A DNA stretch of 64,000 nt, taken from assembly GCF_040702995.1 (NCBI RefSeq), contig NZ_CP159992.1, positions 5,157,501 through 5,221,500 on the forward strand. Direction: 5' to 3'. The stretch is from Paenibacillus sp. AN1007 (GTDB taxonomy: Bacteria > Bacillota > Bacilli > Paenibacillales > Paenibacillaceae). The position numbers were made by a program, and so were the translations under genes. Below are positions 40,896 through 50,751 of this stretch, in pieces. Every line of letters begins with the position of its first letter. Position 1 is the first letter of the stretch. The notes beneath the pieces are model-generated. The model was given only the letters and a program-made list of their open reading frames with translations, did no database searches and had not been told where the DNA came from.

Positions 40896-42200
40896 TTATT
40901 TCTTTTTCAGACTATCCCAGTTCTGCTGCAGGCCATCCAGCAGTGCTTTTTTATCCGATTTGCCTGCTACATAAGCTTGAATGGTGCTGCCGAATTCCTG
41001 TGGAACCCCTTCAGGGAAACGGTTAAAGTTCCAGCTTAACGTTTTATTCTCCTGACTATACTTCATAATATCTGTCGCGAGGTCTCCAAGCTCTTCCTCA
41101 GAGGCCTGAATAGAACTAAATGCCGGGATGAACTTGAATTCTTTGGTCAGATACTTCTTGCCGATGTCGGAAGTGACCAACCATTCCAGAAACTCTTTCG
41201 CTTCCGGCTTCACTTGGGAGTTTTTGTTCACAACCCAGTAGTTAGGCACACCCACAAACAATTTGTCGTTTGGTTCATTAGTAATCGGCATCGGCAGAAT
41301 GCCCAGATTCAGATCCGGATTAATTCCGTCAATCTGTACCTGTGTCCAGTTCCCCTGCTGCATCATTGCTGCTTCGCCGCTGGCAAACAGCGTTACTTGG
41401 GTGTTGTAGTCTGTAGTAAGCGGATTTTTGTTACTGTATTTCAGCGTCAGGTCCAGCAGATTTAACCAGTCGTTAAACACAGGATTGCCTGGAATTTTCT
41501 CTGTGCCTTCGTTCAATCCTTGAATGAACTTTACCGGATCGGCCTGATTGGCAAACGCTACGTTAACGTTATGATTCCCCAGCACCCACCACTCCTGATA
41601 ACCGTTGGAGAATGGCGTAATGCCTGCGTCCTGCAGCTTCTTCGCTGCCTGATCCAGCTGCTCCAGCGTTGTTGGAATTTCAGTAATGCCGGCTTTGGCA
41701 AATAGATCCTTGTTATAAATAAATCCGTACCCTTCCAGTGCAAGCGGCTGTCCGTAAAGCTTGCCATCTTTAGTCATAGGCTCTTTGGCAACTTCCAGAA
41801 CATCCTTGGCCCAAGCTTCACCAGACAGGTCTTCCAGATATTCAAGCCAGGTATCCAGTTCACGATATCCACCCACGTTAAAAATATCCGGCTGTTCGCC
41901 TGCAGCAAACTTGGCTTTTAATGCAGCACCGTAGTCACTGCCGCCGCCTACCGTCTGAATATCCAGCTTGATGCCCGGATGGGAGGATTCGTACTCGGTT
42001 TTGAGGCGATTAAGGGCTTCTGCAATTTCAACTTTGTATTGAAAAATTTTAATTGTTTTTGAGCCAGCCGCTGCTTCACCGCCGCCAGTTTGCGCATCCG
42101 TGTTGACGGGACTGCCGCTCTTGTCCCCGTTTCCGCAACCCGCAAGCATGACTGAAAAAGCGATGAACATCAGCAGCGTTAACTTCGTCATTCTTTTCAT
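40896..42200 (-). CDS. ABC sugar transporter solute-binding lipoprotein
   Basis: 434 aa. Lipobox MLAG-C at ~18-22, then a bacterial extracellular solute-binding domain (family 1): IFQYKVEIAEALNRLKTEYESSHPGIKLDIQTVGGGSDYGAALKAKFAAGEQPDIFNVGG..., with GYGFIYNKDLFAKAGI and the GEAAMMQQGNWTQVQI pattern. It should capture an oligosaccharide for the permeases encoded upstream in the same operon. The 440-bp gap to the permeases holds a hairpin at 42500-42534. GGGAGAG precedes the ATG. Confidence 0.92.
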   Translation of the reverse strand: MKRMTKLTLLMFIAFSVMLAGCGNGDKSGSPVNTDAQTGGGEAAAGSKTIKIFQYKVEIAEALNRLKTEYESSHPGIKLDIQTVGGGSDYGAALKAKFAAGEQPDIFNVGGYRELDTWLEYLEDLSGEAWAKDVLEVAKEPMTKDGKLYGQPLALEGYGFIYNKDLFAKAGITEIPTTLEQLDQAAKKLQDAGITPFSNGYQEWWVLGNHNVNVAFANQADPVKFIQGLNEGTEKIPGNPVFNDWLNLLDLTLKYSNKNPLTTDYNTQVTLFASGEAAMMQQGNWTQVQIDGINPDLNLGILPMPITNEPNDKLFVGVPNYWVVNKNSQVKPEAKEFLEWLVTSDIGKKYLTKEFKFIPAFSSIQASEEELGDLATDIMKYSQENKTLSWNFNRFPEGVPQEFGSTIQAYVAGKSDKKALLDGLQQNWDSLKKK

Positions 42201-42638
42201 AGATACACTCTCCCTGTAAGTAGTTTCATTTTAACTGTCTGCATGCCCCTGCTTACTACCGTTTGCTTCTTGTACTCTGGATTCTTGATTCGCTTTTGCT
42301 CTGTTTGCCAGGATTGATCCTGTCCTTAGCCTCTTCTTTCTTTTCCTTACTATATAGATGAACTAGCACGATCCACACAACGTGTCACGCGTAGTTAATC
42401 ACGGAATTAGCGGACAACCCAAAATCCTTATCTTCTTTGTTTCTTCTCTAACCTTATCTGTCCTTCTCTGCTTTTGACTTCCTTGCACCGTCCTACTCCG
42501 GCACATCTGCCCAAGCCTTGCGGGTAGATGTGCCCTTTGCCTCTACCTCCGTGCGAGTCAGAGCGAAGGCAGCATGATGCGCTGGAGGAGCAACAGCGAC
42601 CAAAAGCACACATGATGCCGGAGCAGCCTACTCTCGCA
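42201..42638. other. Intercistronic gap between permease and binding-protein genes
   Basis: A 13-bp stem, GGCACATCTGCCC with GGGTAGATGTGCC (42500-42534), lies here, with no T-run on the minus strand. It may stabilise or partly end the permease mRNA. No gene seen. Confidence 0.5.
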
Positions 42639-43475
42639 CTACCCTTTAACTGATCCTGCGGTAATGCCCTGAATAATATACTTCTGCATGAGCAGGAAGA
42701 AAATAATGATCGGCATAATGCCGAGAACCAGAGCAGGAAGTGCCAGATCCCACTGCTTGGTATATTGACCAAACAGCGCGAAGGTCGCAATCGGAATGGT
42801 TCGCAGATTAGAGCTCTGCAGGATCAAGGATGGCAGCAGATAGTCGTTCCAGATCCAGAGCGTATTTAGAATGATTACGGTTACATACATAGGTTTCATC
42901 AGCGGGAATACGATCCGGAAGAACACTCCGTAGACCGAGCTGCCATCAACCCGAGCCGCTTCTTCAATCTCCAGCGGAACCGATTTAACGAAGCCATGGA
43001 ACAAAAAGATAGACATCGGTGCACCAAATCCGAGATAACAGATAATCAGCCCGCCCAGACTGTCGATCAGTCCCAGATTACTGGTTACCGTGACGAGCGG
43101 AATCATGATAGACTGAAACGGAATTACCATTGCGGCAATAAATACACCGAATAATATCCGGTTAAACCGTGTATTGCTTCGAACCATACGGTACGCAGCC
43201 ATGGAACTGATCAGTACCAGCAGCAGATTGCTGATGATGGTGACGATCAGGGAGTTCATGAGCGCTGACGGGAAGCTGATTTTCTCCCAGGCATTGGCAT
43301 AATTCCCCCACTGGAACACTTCCGGCCAGGCGGCCGAATTCGTAAGCAGGTCACCGAATGTTTTGACCGAATTCACAAACAGGAAGTAAAACGGAATCAG
43401 AAACAGTATCCCGATAAACACCATGATGATCTCGGTAATCACCGTACCGAAGCGATAATTTTTCGTCGTCTCCAT
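42639..43475 (-). CDS. ABC sugar transporter permease, MalG/AraQ type
   Basis: 278 aa with six helices. The EAA loop is EIEEAARVDGSSVYGVFFRIVFPLMKP, the usual site for ATPase contact. Starts one base into the previous permease's stop (TGATG), so translation is coupled. Works with the 43475-44356 permease; the ATPase (MsmX/MalK-type) is encoded elsewhere, as is common for such operons. Confidence 0.92.
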   Translation of the reverse strand: METTKNYRFGTVITEIIMVFIGILFLIPFYFLFVNSVKTFGDLLTNSAAWPEVFQWGNYANAWEKISFPSALMNSLIVTIISNLLLVLISSMAAYRMVRSNTRFNRILFGVFIAAMVIPFQSIMIPLVTVTSNLGLIDSLGGLIICYLGFGAPMSIFLFHGFVKSVPLEIEEAARVDGSSVYGVFFRIVFPLMKPMYVTVIILNTLWIWNDYLLPSLILQSSNLRTIPIATFALFGQYTKQWDLALPALVLGIMPIIIFFLLMQKYIIQGITAGSVKG

Positions 43476-44356
43476 CAGGCTTCAACCTCCTTGCTCTTCG
43501 TCACACGCACCTGAATCATGGTGATGATCGCAACGATTACGAAGAATATAAATGCTTTGGCGGTTCCAATGCCGTACCGGTTGTTCACAAAGGCTTCATT
43601 ATAAATATTAAGTGCAACCGATTCAGTTGATCCAAACGGTCCGCCCTTCGTCAGCGATAGGTTAAGGTCGAACATTTTGAAAGACCAGGAGATTGCCAGA
43701 AACAAACAGATCGTTACACCAGGCATGATAAGTGGTAAAATAATGCTCCGCAGCACCTGCCAGCGGCTGGCCCCGTCAATCTCGGCAGCTTCCAACAGAT
43801 CAGGTGACACATTTGTCAAAGACGAGATATAAATCACCATCAGATAACCAGCGGTCTGCCATACAAAGACGATGACAATTCCCCAGAAGGCTGTCGGTTC
43901 ATCACCAAGCCATGGGAGGTTAAAGAAAGACCAGCCTGTCACGTCACCTACCGCTGAAAACCCTTTCACAAATATAAATTGCCAGATAAACCCGAGCAGC
44001 AGCCCACCAATGACGTTAGGCATAAAGAAAATTGTGCGCAGCACGTTTCTTGTCTTGAGTGGTTTGGTCAGGAAATAGGCCAGAAAAAAACCGATGACGT
44101 TGGTAAGAATAACCCCTATAACGGTAAAGCGTACCGTGAACCAGAAGGCCGACTGGAACTTGGGATCGTTTGCAAAAATATGCACGAAGTTATCAAGTCC
44201 TACCCAGTTCACGCTGGCAGATACTCCGTTCCAATCTGTAAAGGAATACACCATGCCAAGCAGGAAAGGGACCACGATGATGAGAATAAAAAATACAACG
44301 GAGGGACCCACGAACACAAGCTGCTGTAACAGCTGTGAAGACTTGCGATGCTTCAT
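43475..44356 (-). CDS. ABC sugar transporter permease, MalF/UgpA type
   Basis: 293 aa with six helices. EAA loop: LLEAAEIDGASRWQVLRSIILPLIMPG. The ATG at 44356 has GGGGAGA seven bases upstream; a longer in-frame start would run into the divergent control region. First gene of the importer operon, divergent from the two-component genes. Confidence 0.92.
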   Translation of the reverse strand: MKHRKSSQLLQQLVFVGPSVVFFILIIVVPFLLGMVYSFTDWNGVSASVNWVGLDNFVHIFANDPKFQSAFWFTVRFTVIGVILTNVIGFFLAYFLTKPLKTRNVLRTIFFMPNVIGGLLLGFIWQFIFVKGFSAVGDVTGWSFFNLPWLGDEPTAFWGIVIVFVWQTAGYLMVIYISSLTNVSPDLLEAAEIDGASRWQVLRSIILPLIMPGVTICLFLAISWSFKMFDLNLSLTKGGPFGSTESVALNIYNEAFVNNRYGIGTAKAFIFFVIVAIITMIQVRVTKSKEVEA

Positions 44357-44500
44357 ATCGTTCTCCCCTTCTATAGATGGATGATATTGGTCTCTTGTTC
44401 TATTAAACTCCAAAATCGTAAAGGGAAACACCGACATTCTTGAACAGTTGGGTGTAAAATATTGTCCTCCCTTGACGAGGCGCCTAGAAGGGGTGTACTG

Positions 44501-46336
44501 ATGTCCAAATATTACAGTATCCGCACCAAGCTAATTGCCTTTATGTTGATTGCAACAACTATTCCGCTGCTGGCATCCATCAGCATGACTTTTATTCAGA
44601 CCAAAACAGCCCTGCGGGAACAAGCCTTGGAAGAAAATAAACGACTGATCTATCAGGCATCAACCAATCTCAATAACTACGTGGATAACGCGGCACGGGC
44701 CTCACTTGCTGTTTACAATGATCCTAATTTCCTGCGAAATTTGGCGAAGCTTCCTGGGGACTATCGCGCTGTTGCCGAGGTATATACCACTTTACAAACG
44801 ATCAGGTCAGCTGTGCCCGATGTGTTTCAACTCTATCTTCACTCCTTCGCATCCAACCAATCGACGTTGATTGCTAACCCTTTTCCGAAACGGGAGGAAC
44901 GGAAGCAGGCCTACTCGGATTCACTGCATGGTAAAACAGGGGACGGAAACTCCGATATCTGGGTAGAATCTGCACATATGAGCCATACCTACGGCTTCAA
45001 AGCCGCTTCTCCAGATGATTCACCGAGAACCGTAATTACCCTGCACCGGATCATTCGAGATATTCCCTCTCCTGAACGACTGGGTGTGCTTGCCATCGAT
45101 CTCAACATGAACAGCATTGCTGCCATCTGCAGCAGGCTGTATGATCCGGCTAAGGAGCAGATTTACGTCGTAGATGGACAAAACCGGATAGTCTACCAAG
45201 GGCATTCCGAGGTACAGAAAGCAAGTAATACGGACCATCTGCAGCGAGCGGCAGCTGATGCCCTGCAGGACGGGCGAGCAATTGCAGGCACGGCACTCGA
45301 TGCGGCCGGTCATTTTGAACAGGATCACTCGATGTATGTGTATCAGCAGCTCGGGAGCAGCTACGCAGACTGGACGATCGTCAAGCAGATTCCAAATGAA
45401 ACGTTATATGCAAGGGCTACTGCGCTTACATGGAATAATGCAGTGATTGCTTTTGCAGCACTTATTCTTGTCATCGTGGCAACCTTATTCATTTCCATAC
45501 GGATCACAGGTCCGCTCAAGCAGTTAATGCGGTATATGACTCAGATTCAGGCAGGACGCCTGCATGTGGATATCCGTTTGTCGAGCCGGGATGAGTTCGG
45601 GGTGCTTGCAAGGCATTTCCGGGATATGATGGACACCGTTAACAACCTGATTCTAAGAGAATACCAGTTGGAGATTGCGAACAAGACTCATCAGCTCAGA
45701 GCTTTACAAGCGCAGATTCAACCCCATTTTCTCTATAACACCCTGCAGTCGATCGGTACACTGGCGCTGCAGCAGCAGGGAAAGCGAGCTTATACCTTAC
45801 TGTCTTCTCTATCCAAAATGCTGCGTTACAGCATGAGGGATCAAACCCGTGTGACACTTCATGAAGAAGCAGAACATGCCCGGTTATACCTGGAGCTGCA
45901 GCAGGAACGCTTTGGTGAGCGGCTGGAGGTACACATGGATTTTGCGGAGGATACCCGATCTGCTCCGATCCCTCGTATGACACTGCAGCCTCTCATTGAA
46001 AATTATTTCAAGCACGGTGCAGACATACAGCCTGGAAAAGGAATTATTTCAATTACCAGCCGCCGGGTTGACGAACAGTGGATTGAGATTGTACTAATGA
46101 ACAATGGACCCGTCATTCCTGAAGACAGATTGGCCGAAATTCGGAAATGGCTCCAACCTGAAGCTGCACTATCTGACATACCACAGGAATCGACAGGATC
46201 CGAATCTATTGGCCTGCGCAACGTTGTACGCAGACTCGCACTTAACTCCCCACCGGGCAAACCTGCCCGGATCGAAATGAACAATATAGATCCAAGCGGT
46301 GTGAAGCTTCAAGTCAAACTATACGCGGGAGAGTGA
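44501..46336 (+). CDS. YesM-type sensor histidine kinase
   Basis: 611 aa. Two membrane helices (~10-30 and ~305-325) flank an extracytoplasmic sensor; HAMP domain (~325-375), then the His_kinase domain with QIQPHFLYNTLQSIGTLALQQ (phospho-accepting His) and ATPase domain LQPLIENYFKHG (N box) and GSESIGLRNVVRRL (G box). Such YesM/YesN pairs switch on neighbouring carbohydrate-uptake operons when the sugar is present outside. AAGGGG is nine bases before the ATG. Overlaps the response-regulator region at its end. Confidence 0.92.
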   Translation: MSKYYSIRTKLIAFMLIATTIPLLASISMTFIQTKTALREQALEENKRLIYQASTNLNNYVDNAARASLAVYNDPNFLRNLAKLPGDYRAVAEVYTTLQTIRSAVPDVFQLYLHSFASNQSTLIANPFPKREERKQAYSDSLHGKTGDGNSDIWVESAHMSHTYGFKAASPDDSPRTVITLHRIIRDIPSPERLGVLAIDLNMNSIAAICSRLYDPAKEQIYVVDGQNRIVYQGHSEVQKASNTDHLQRAAADALQDGRAIAGTALDAAGHFEQDHSMYVYQQLGSSYADWTIVKQIPNETLYARATALTWNNAVIAFAALILVIVATLFISIRITGPLKQLMRYMTQIQAGRLHVDIRLSSRDEFGVLARHFRDMMDTVNNLILREYQLEIANKTHQLRALQAQIQPHFLYNTLQSIGTLALQQQGKRAYTLLSSLSKMLRYSMRDQTRVTLHEEAEHARLYLELQQERFGERLEVHMDFAEDTRSAPIPRMTLQPLIENYFKHGADIQPGKGIISITSRRVDEQWIEIVLMNNGPVIPEDRLAEIRKWLQPEAALSDIPQESTGSESIGLRNVVRRLALNSPPGKPARIEMNNIDPSGVKLQVKLYAGE

Positions 46337-46341
46337 ACAAC

Positions 46342-47970
46342 ATGAAAGCACTGCTTGTCGATGATGAACAGCATGTCCGTCATGCCATCCGGCTTCTCGG
46401 TCACTGGCACGACCTCGGAATTAATGTGTTACTGGAAGCAGCAGACGGGTCTGAAGCGATTGAAGCAATTACAGCACATCAACCGGAGATTATACTGACG
46501 GATATGCGTATGCCAGGCAAGGACGGCATGGTACTGCTTGAATGGATTTCAGCTCATTCCCCGCACAGTAAGGTCATTGTCGTCAGCGGGTATGATGACT
46601 TTGAACTGGTGAGGCATGCCATCCGGCATGGCGGCATGGACTATTTGCTAAAACCTGTCGAGGCGGATGAATTAAACTCCTCCTTGAGGAAAGCCGTGAA
46701 GGCCCGGGAAGAGGAGGATGCCCTGCGTATAGAAACCACCAAGCAATCCATCGTAGTGAACTGCATGCGTCCGCATTATCAGGATCGCCTGCTCACTGAA
46801 CTGGCTGTCGGCAGAGGCAGCACCTCTGCACACATACAGCGGCTGCAGGAGGAACTGAATTTCCCCGTTTTCATTCCGAGGTGCTCTGCTGCCGTCACCA
46901 GTCTGTCCCACCTGGATGCGGACTGCTTGGCTAAATATCGCAGCCAGCCGGATCTGCTTGTATTTTCAGTTCTTAACATCTGTGCCGAGATGATGCGCAT
47001 GCCGGCAGAAGGCGTCACATTCCGCCAGCTCAACCAACCAGATGAAATTGTACTGCTGCACTGGGGATCTCAGTCCTCGCTCGAACGCATTCTGGAAAGT
47101 ATCAATGATGGATTAGAACAGACAATTCAGCGCCGGCTCCATTTTGGAATATCCACTTGTGACAATTACCCTGCCGGTATTTCAGCTGCCTATCTGGATG
47201 CCAGTTCGAAATTGTGGAGACGCAATACGTTACATACTCGGCAGCGCATCCACTCCACGCTTGAATCATCTGCCAAAAATAAAGGCAAGCGGCTCACTGC
47301 ATTCGAAGAGTCTATGCGCGTGGCAGCCTTGAGTTACCGTGCTTCCAGTGTATCTGCGGTAGTCGCGGAGTGGCTCGATCCCTTCACCAAGCTGGATATA
47401 GTCAGCGCAGAGCAGCTGCTGCAGTGGATGCAGGAACTGGAATGGATGCTCAGCCGATGGTTGGATGATGCGGAAGGCCCGCTCTCCCATGACGAGGAGG
47501 GTGCTGAGGATCCGTTCCCTCCTTTTGCGGAACTGCCCTTTGACGATGAAGGTCTGCTTTCGTTCCCGCTCCTTCGCTCTCTCTTGGAACAGCGATTGCT
47601 TGCAGCCGGGAAGGCACTTTCAGCGCAGCAGCACGCTGTTTCTGATCCTATGAGTGAAATTGCCCGTTACATGGATGCCCACTATCAGGAGGACTTGTCA
47701 TTGCAGCAGATTGCGGCACGCTTTTATCTGAGCAGGGAGTACATCTCCCGTAAATTTAAACAGCAATTCGGGCTGAACTGGTCGGAATATCTCGGTAAAC
47801 TGCGGATCAATAACGCCAAGCTCCTGCTGCAGAATCCCTCACTTCGGGTTGCCAAAGTCTCGGAGATGGTCGGTTTCCAGGATGAAAAGTACTTCAGTAA
47901 AGTTTTCAAAAAGATGGAAGGCATGACCCCTGCGGAATATCGGAAAACGGTATGCCAAACCGGAACGTAA
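46342..47970 (+). CDS. YesN-type response regulator with AraC output domain
   Basis: 542 aa. Receiver domain with KALLVDDEQ (acid pair) and IILTDMRMPGKDG (phosphorylated Asp), Lys in YLLKPVEADEL; a ~300-residue linker; C-terminal AraC helix-turn-helix (ARYMDAHYQEDLSLQQIAARFYLSREYISRKFKQQFG ... VAKVSEMVGFQDEKYFSKVFKKMEGMTPAEYRK). The ATG at 46342 is chosen over the GTG three codons earlier; GGGAG lies upstream inside the kinase gene. It should activate the importer operon across the divergent region. Confidence 0.92.
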   Translation: MKALLVDDEQHVRHAIRLLGHWHDLGINVLLEAADGSEAIEAITAHQPEIILTDMRMPGKDGMVLLEWISAHSPHSKVIVVSGYDDFELVRHAIRHGGMDYLLKPVEADELNSSLRKAVKAREEEDALRIETTKQSIVVNCMRPHYQDRLLTELAVGRGSTSAHIQRLQEELNFPVFIPRCSAAVTSLSHLDADCLAKYRSQPDLLVFSVLNICAEMMRMPAEGVTFRQLNQPDEIVLLHWGSQSSLERILESINDGLEQTIQRRLHFGISTCDNYPAGISAAYLDASSKLWRRNTLHTRQRIHSTLESSAKNKGKRLTAFEESMRVAALSYRASSVSAVVAEWLDPFTKLDIVSAEQLLQWMQELEWMLSRWLDDAEGPLSHDEEGAEDPFPPFAELPFDDEGLLSFPLLRSLLEQRLLAAGKALSAQQHAVSDPMSEIARYMDAHYQEDLSLQQIAARFYLSREYISRKFKQQFGLNWSEYLGKLRINNAKLLLQNPSLRVAKVSEMVGFQDEKYFSKVFKKMEGMTPAEYRKTVCQTGT

Positions 47971-47994
47971 CTCACCTGTTTTCATCTAAGAAAA

Positions 47995-48027
47995 GAGGAC
48001 TTCCAGTATGATCTTTTGGAAGTCCTC
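47995..48027 (+). terminator. Terminator of the yesMN-type pair
   Basis: GAGGACTTCCA pairs perfectly with TGGAAGTCCTC; a T-rich CTTCGCGTATTT follows. Confidence 0.72.
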
Positions 48028-48142
48028 TTCGCGTATTTACATTTCACTGCAGTCCAGGTTTAACGTCCGTTGGATTTGTCAGATCTATTTTCCTATAGTA
48101 GTATCCGACTCGTATCGATTCCGGCCTAGATGGGAAGAGTTA

Positions 48143-49105
48143 TCAGTCTCGCAAGATCACTCTAGGTACCACGCGGATATATATCAATTCTCCTGCAAGC
48201 TCCACCATCGTCTGAGTAACGATGACCGCTGCAGCGATGGATGCCCACTCGGATGAGAGAGATAACGCCAAAGGCAGAACAACCAGCGAATTACGAGTTG
48301 ATGCACTAAAAATCAACGCTCTGGAGGCACCTGTATCGAGTCGAAACAGCTTTGCAATAATCCGGGATATCAGGGGCATAATGATTAAAAAAACAGCATA
48401 AATCGGAATTACATGAACGATCGTTCCGATGTCTTGGTAGACCTTCCCCATCTGCGATGCAGCCACGACCGTTAAGGTAAGAGCCATCATTGGAACCGGA
48501 AGCCATACTGTGGCATACAGCACCCGCTGTGTACTTAAGCTTTTTTGAGAGAACACTTGCGTCAATACGGCCAGCAGCAGCGGAAGGACAATTAGCAGCA
48601 GGAAAGCTTCCAGAAACGGACCTGTCTGCATCATTCCAGCTCCCTCACTGCCCAGCAATAACCAGAGATAGACGGGAAGCAAAACCATCTGCACGACAAA
48701 CAGAAATGGAGTCGCAGCCAGCATCAGCTTCTCATTCCCCTTCCCCAGCTGTGTGAAAACGATGACGTAATCAATGCAGGGCGTTAACATCACAAGATAA
48801 ACCCCAATCAGAGCACCCGGGGATTGTGGAAAAACAAGTGCAAGAAGCCATACTACCACAGGAACTAAGATAAAATTAACCAGCAGCAGCGCAGCCATAA
48901 ATCGCAGATTGGTCCATGAAGCTCTCAGCTCCGTAAATGGGATCTGAACAAACATGCTGTAGAGCAGCACAGCAAGGATTGGAGACACCGCATAATGCAT
49001 TGCATTTCCCACATCCGGGACGGCCAGTCCGATCCATACACCTGCAAACAGAGCAATCACGTAGAACCAGGTCTGCTGTTTCTCCATCGTTTCTTTCAGT
49101 AACAT
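48143..49105 (-). CDS. BASS/ACR3-family membrane transporter
   Basis: 320 aa, nine or ten membrane helices. TPCIDYVIVFTQLGKGNEKLMLAATP resembles the conserved Cys-containing motif of ACR3-type arsenite transporters, and the end FSASTRNSLVVLPLALSLSSEW fits the bile-acid/sodium symporter superfamily. No arsR, arsC or arsenate reductase is nearby, so arsenic export is not established. The ATG at 49105 follows GGGGGG. A 6-bp inverted repeat AGACAT/ATGTCT lies at 49139-49154 in its upstream region. Confidence 0.82.
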   Translation of the reverse strand: MLLKETMEKQQTWFYVIALFAGVWIGLAVPDVGNAMHYAVSPILAVLLYSMFVQIPFTELRASWTNLRFMAALLLVNFILVPVVVWLLALVFPQSPGALIGVYLVMLTPCIDYVIVFTQLGKGNEKLMLAATPFLFVVQMVLLPVYLWLLLGSEGAGMMQTGPFLEAFLLLIVLPLLLAVLTQVFSQKSLSTQRVLYATVWLPVPMMALTLTVVAASQMGKVYQDIGTIVHVIPIYAVFLIIMPLISRIIAKLFRLDTGASRALIFSASTRNSLVVLPLALSLSSEWASIAAAVIVTQTMVELAGELIYIRVVPRVILRD

Positions 49106-49336
49106 ACTTTCCCCCCTAATTGTCGAACAATCTTGTATAGACATATTCATGTCTGCTGCAGCGTACATTGGGACAGAGTGCAGTTCGTCTCCAATAAAAC
49201 CAGATTAAGCAGGGAATCTGGAGGAACTCTGTGATCGAGTATGGAGTTTCGATTATTAGAACGAGTGGTTAGTGGGTATATTCATAGTAGACTGACCCGC
49301 GGTTCATTTATTTTATCAAACCAAGGAGGAAACGCT

Positions 49337-50095
49337 ATGTCACGAAATAATCCGTATAAGTGGTTAAACGCCATCGGTTTTATCGCTGTCATTATTGTGA
49401 ACTACCTCTCCAATGCGCTGCCGATCGGCGGCAAAACCAACAAGGAAGTATCGGATATGTACCCTGTACTGCTCACACCGTCGGGTTATGCCTTTGCTAT
49501 ATGGGGGCTGATCTACCTGCTGCTGGCGGGCTTTGTCATTTATCAGTTCTTCCCTGCTTCCTGGAAAAACAACTCCATCGCCCGTCTAGGATACTGGTTT
49601 CTCGCCAGCTGTGCCTTTAACGTGGCATGGATTTTTGCCTTTCAGAATCTGCAGACCGGGCTCGCCCTGCTGATTATCGTACTGCTGCTGCTCAGCCTGA
49701 TTATGCTTTACGTCAAAACACGCATGATTACCATGCCAACCACTGCCGAGATCTGGCTTGTTAAACTGCCTTTCAGCATCTATCTCGGATGGGTCAGCGT
49801 AGCTACGATCGTTAATGCGGCGGTTTATTTATACAAAATCGGATGGGATGGATTTGGCATCAGTGAAACAGCCTGGACGATCATTATGCTGGTTGTTGGT
49901 ATGATTCTGGCTGTACTTGTCAGCTTCCGATATCGCGACAGCGTGTATCCACTTGTGTTCACTTGGGCGTACATTGCCATAGCTCTTAAACAAAAGGATG
50001 TCACTTCCGTCTATTATACGGGAATTACCATAGCTATAGTTCTGGCGGTTTACGCCGTATGGCTGTTTCTCGCCCGCAATCAAGACCGTGATTAA
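49337..50095 (+). CDS. TspO/MBR-like membrane protein
   Basis: 252 aa with seven or eight helices. YPVLLTPSGYAFAIWGLIYLLLAGFVIYQFFP and WIFAFQNLQTGLALLIIV match the extended 'tryptophan-rich sensory protein' branch, related to TspO, not the short TspO itself. AAGGAGG is seven bases before the ATG; upstream in-frame sequence has no such site. Function in this branch is unclear. Confidence 0.8.
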   Translation: MSRNNPYKWLNAIGFIAVIIVNYLSNALPIGGKTNKEVSDMYPVLLTPSGYAFAIWGLIYLLLAGFVIYQFFPASWKNNSIARLGYWFLASCAFNVAWIFAFQNLQTGLALLIIVLLLLSLIMLYVKTRMITMPTTAEIWLVKLPFSIYLGWVSVATIVNAAVYLYKIGWDGFGISETAWTIIMLVVGMILAVLVSFRYRDSVYPLVFTWAYIAIALKQKDVTSVYYTGITIAIVLAVYAVWLFLARNQDRD

Positions 50096-50119
50096 GCATC
50101 TTCTATAAAACCAACCGAT

Positions 50120-50167
50120 AGCAAAAAGCCGATTTGAGGTCATCTGACTCTTAATCGGCTTTTTGCT
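50120..50167 (+). terminator. Bidirectional terminator, TspO-like / RidA genes
   Basis: AGCAAAAAGCCGATT pairs perfectly with AATCGGCTTTTTGCT between convergent genes. Confidence 0.9.
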
Positions 50168-50219
50168 GTTATTTATGCAGAGCTGGGCTGTCTGTCCCGG
50201 TCAGGGCTGCGAGCTCATG

Positions 50220-50594
50220 CTATTTCAGCGCGATAACTTCAATCTCCACCAATGCGTCCTTTGGCAGACGAGCAACTTCTACAGCACTGCGCGCCGGATA
50301 AGGCTGTGTAAAGAAGCTGCTGTACACTTCATTTACGGGAACAAAGTCATTCATGTCTTTCAGGAACACCGTTGTTTTCACAACTTTATCCATACTTGTG
50401 CCCGCTGCTTCCAGGATGGCTTTGACGTTGCTCAAAGACAGACGAGTCTGTTCCTGAACATCTGCTCCGAATTCACCTGTTTGCGGATTAAGGCCAAGCT
50501 GCCCAGATGTATAGATGAAATCACCCGCATCTACTGCCTGACTGTATGGACCGATGGCACCCGGCGCTTGTTCGGTCGAGATTGCTTTTTTCAT
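50220..50594 (-). CDS. ridA: RidA, enamine/imine deaminase
   Basis: 124 aa, canonical RidA: GPYSQAVDAGDFIYTSGQLGLNPQTGEF, VKTTVFLKDMNDFVPVNEVYSSFF and the catalytic PARSAVEVARLPKDALVEIEVIA with the key Arg. It hydrolyses reactive enamine intermediates made by PLP enzymes. Single-gene unit, convergent with the TspO-like gene. Confidence 0.94.
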   Translation of the reverse strand: MKKAISTEQAPGAIGPYSQAVDAGDFIYTSGQLGLNPQTGEFGADVQEQTRLSLSNVKAILEAAGTSMDKVVKTTVFLKDMNDFVPVNEVYSSFFTQPYPARSAVEVARLPKDALVEIEVIALK

Positions 50595-50751
50595 TGAACA
50601 GGTTCTCCTTTGTGTTCGCTGCCCTGCCGCCGGAAAGCAGCAAGACCTGCTATTATTTTTTAAAATTTATTATATCATGCTCTCATTCGGGGAAGAAACG
50701 CTTATCGCTATTTATCCTTGTATCATTACAGCAGCACCGTCCCACAAAAGG

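Noticed and set aside
42428..42790. Minus-strand 120-codon frame after the sugar permease
   Set aside because: Cys/Ser/Arg-rich, overlaps the permease 3' end in another frame, and carries the 42500-42534 hairpin inside it.
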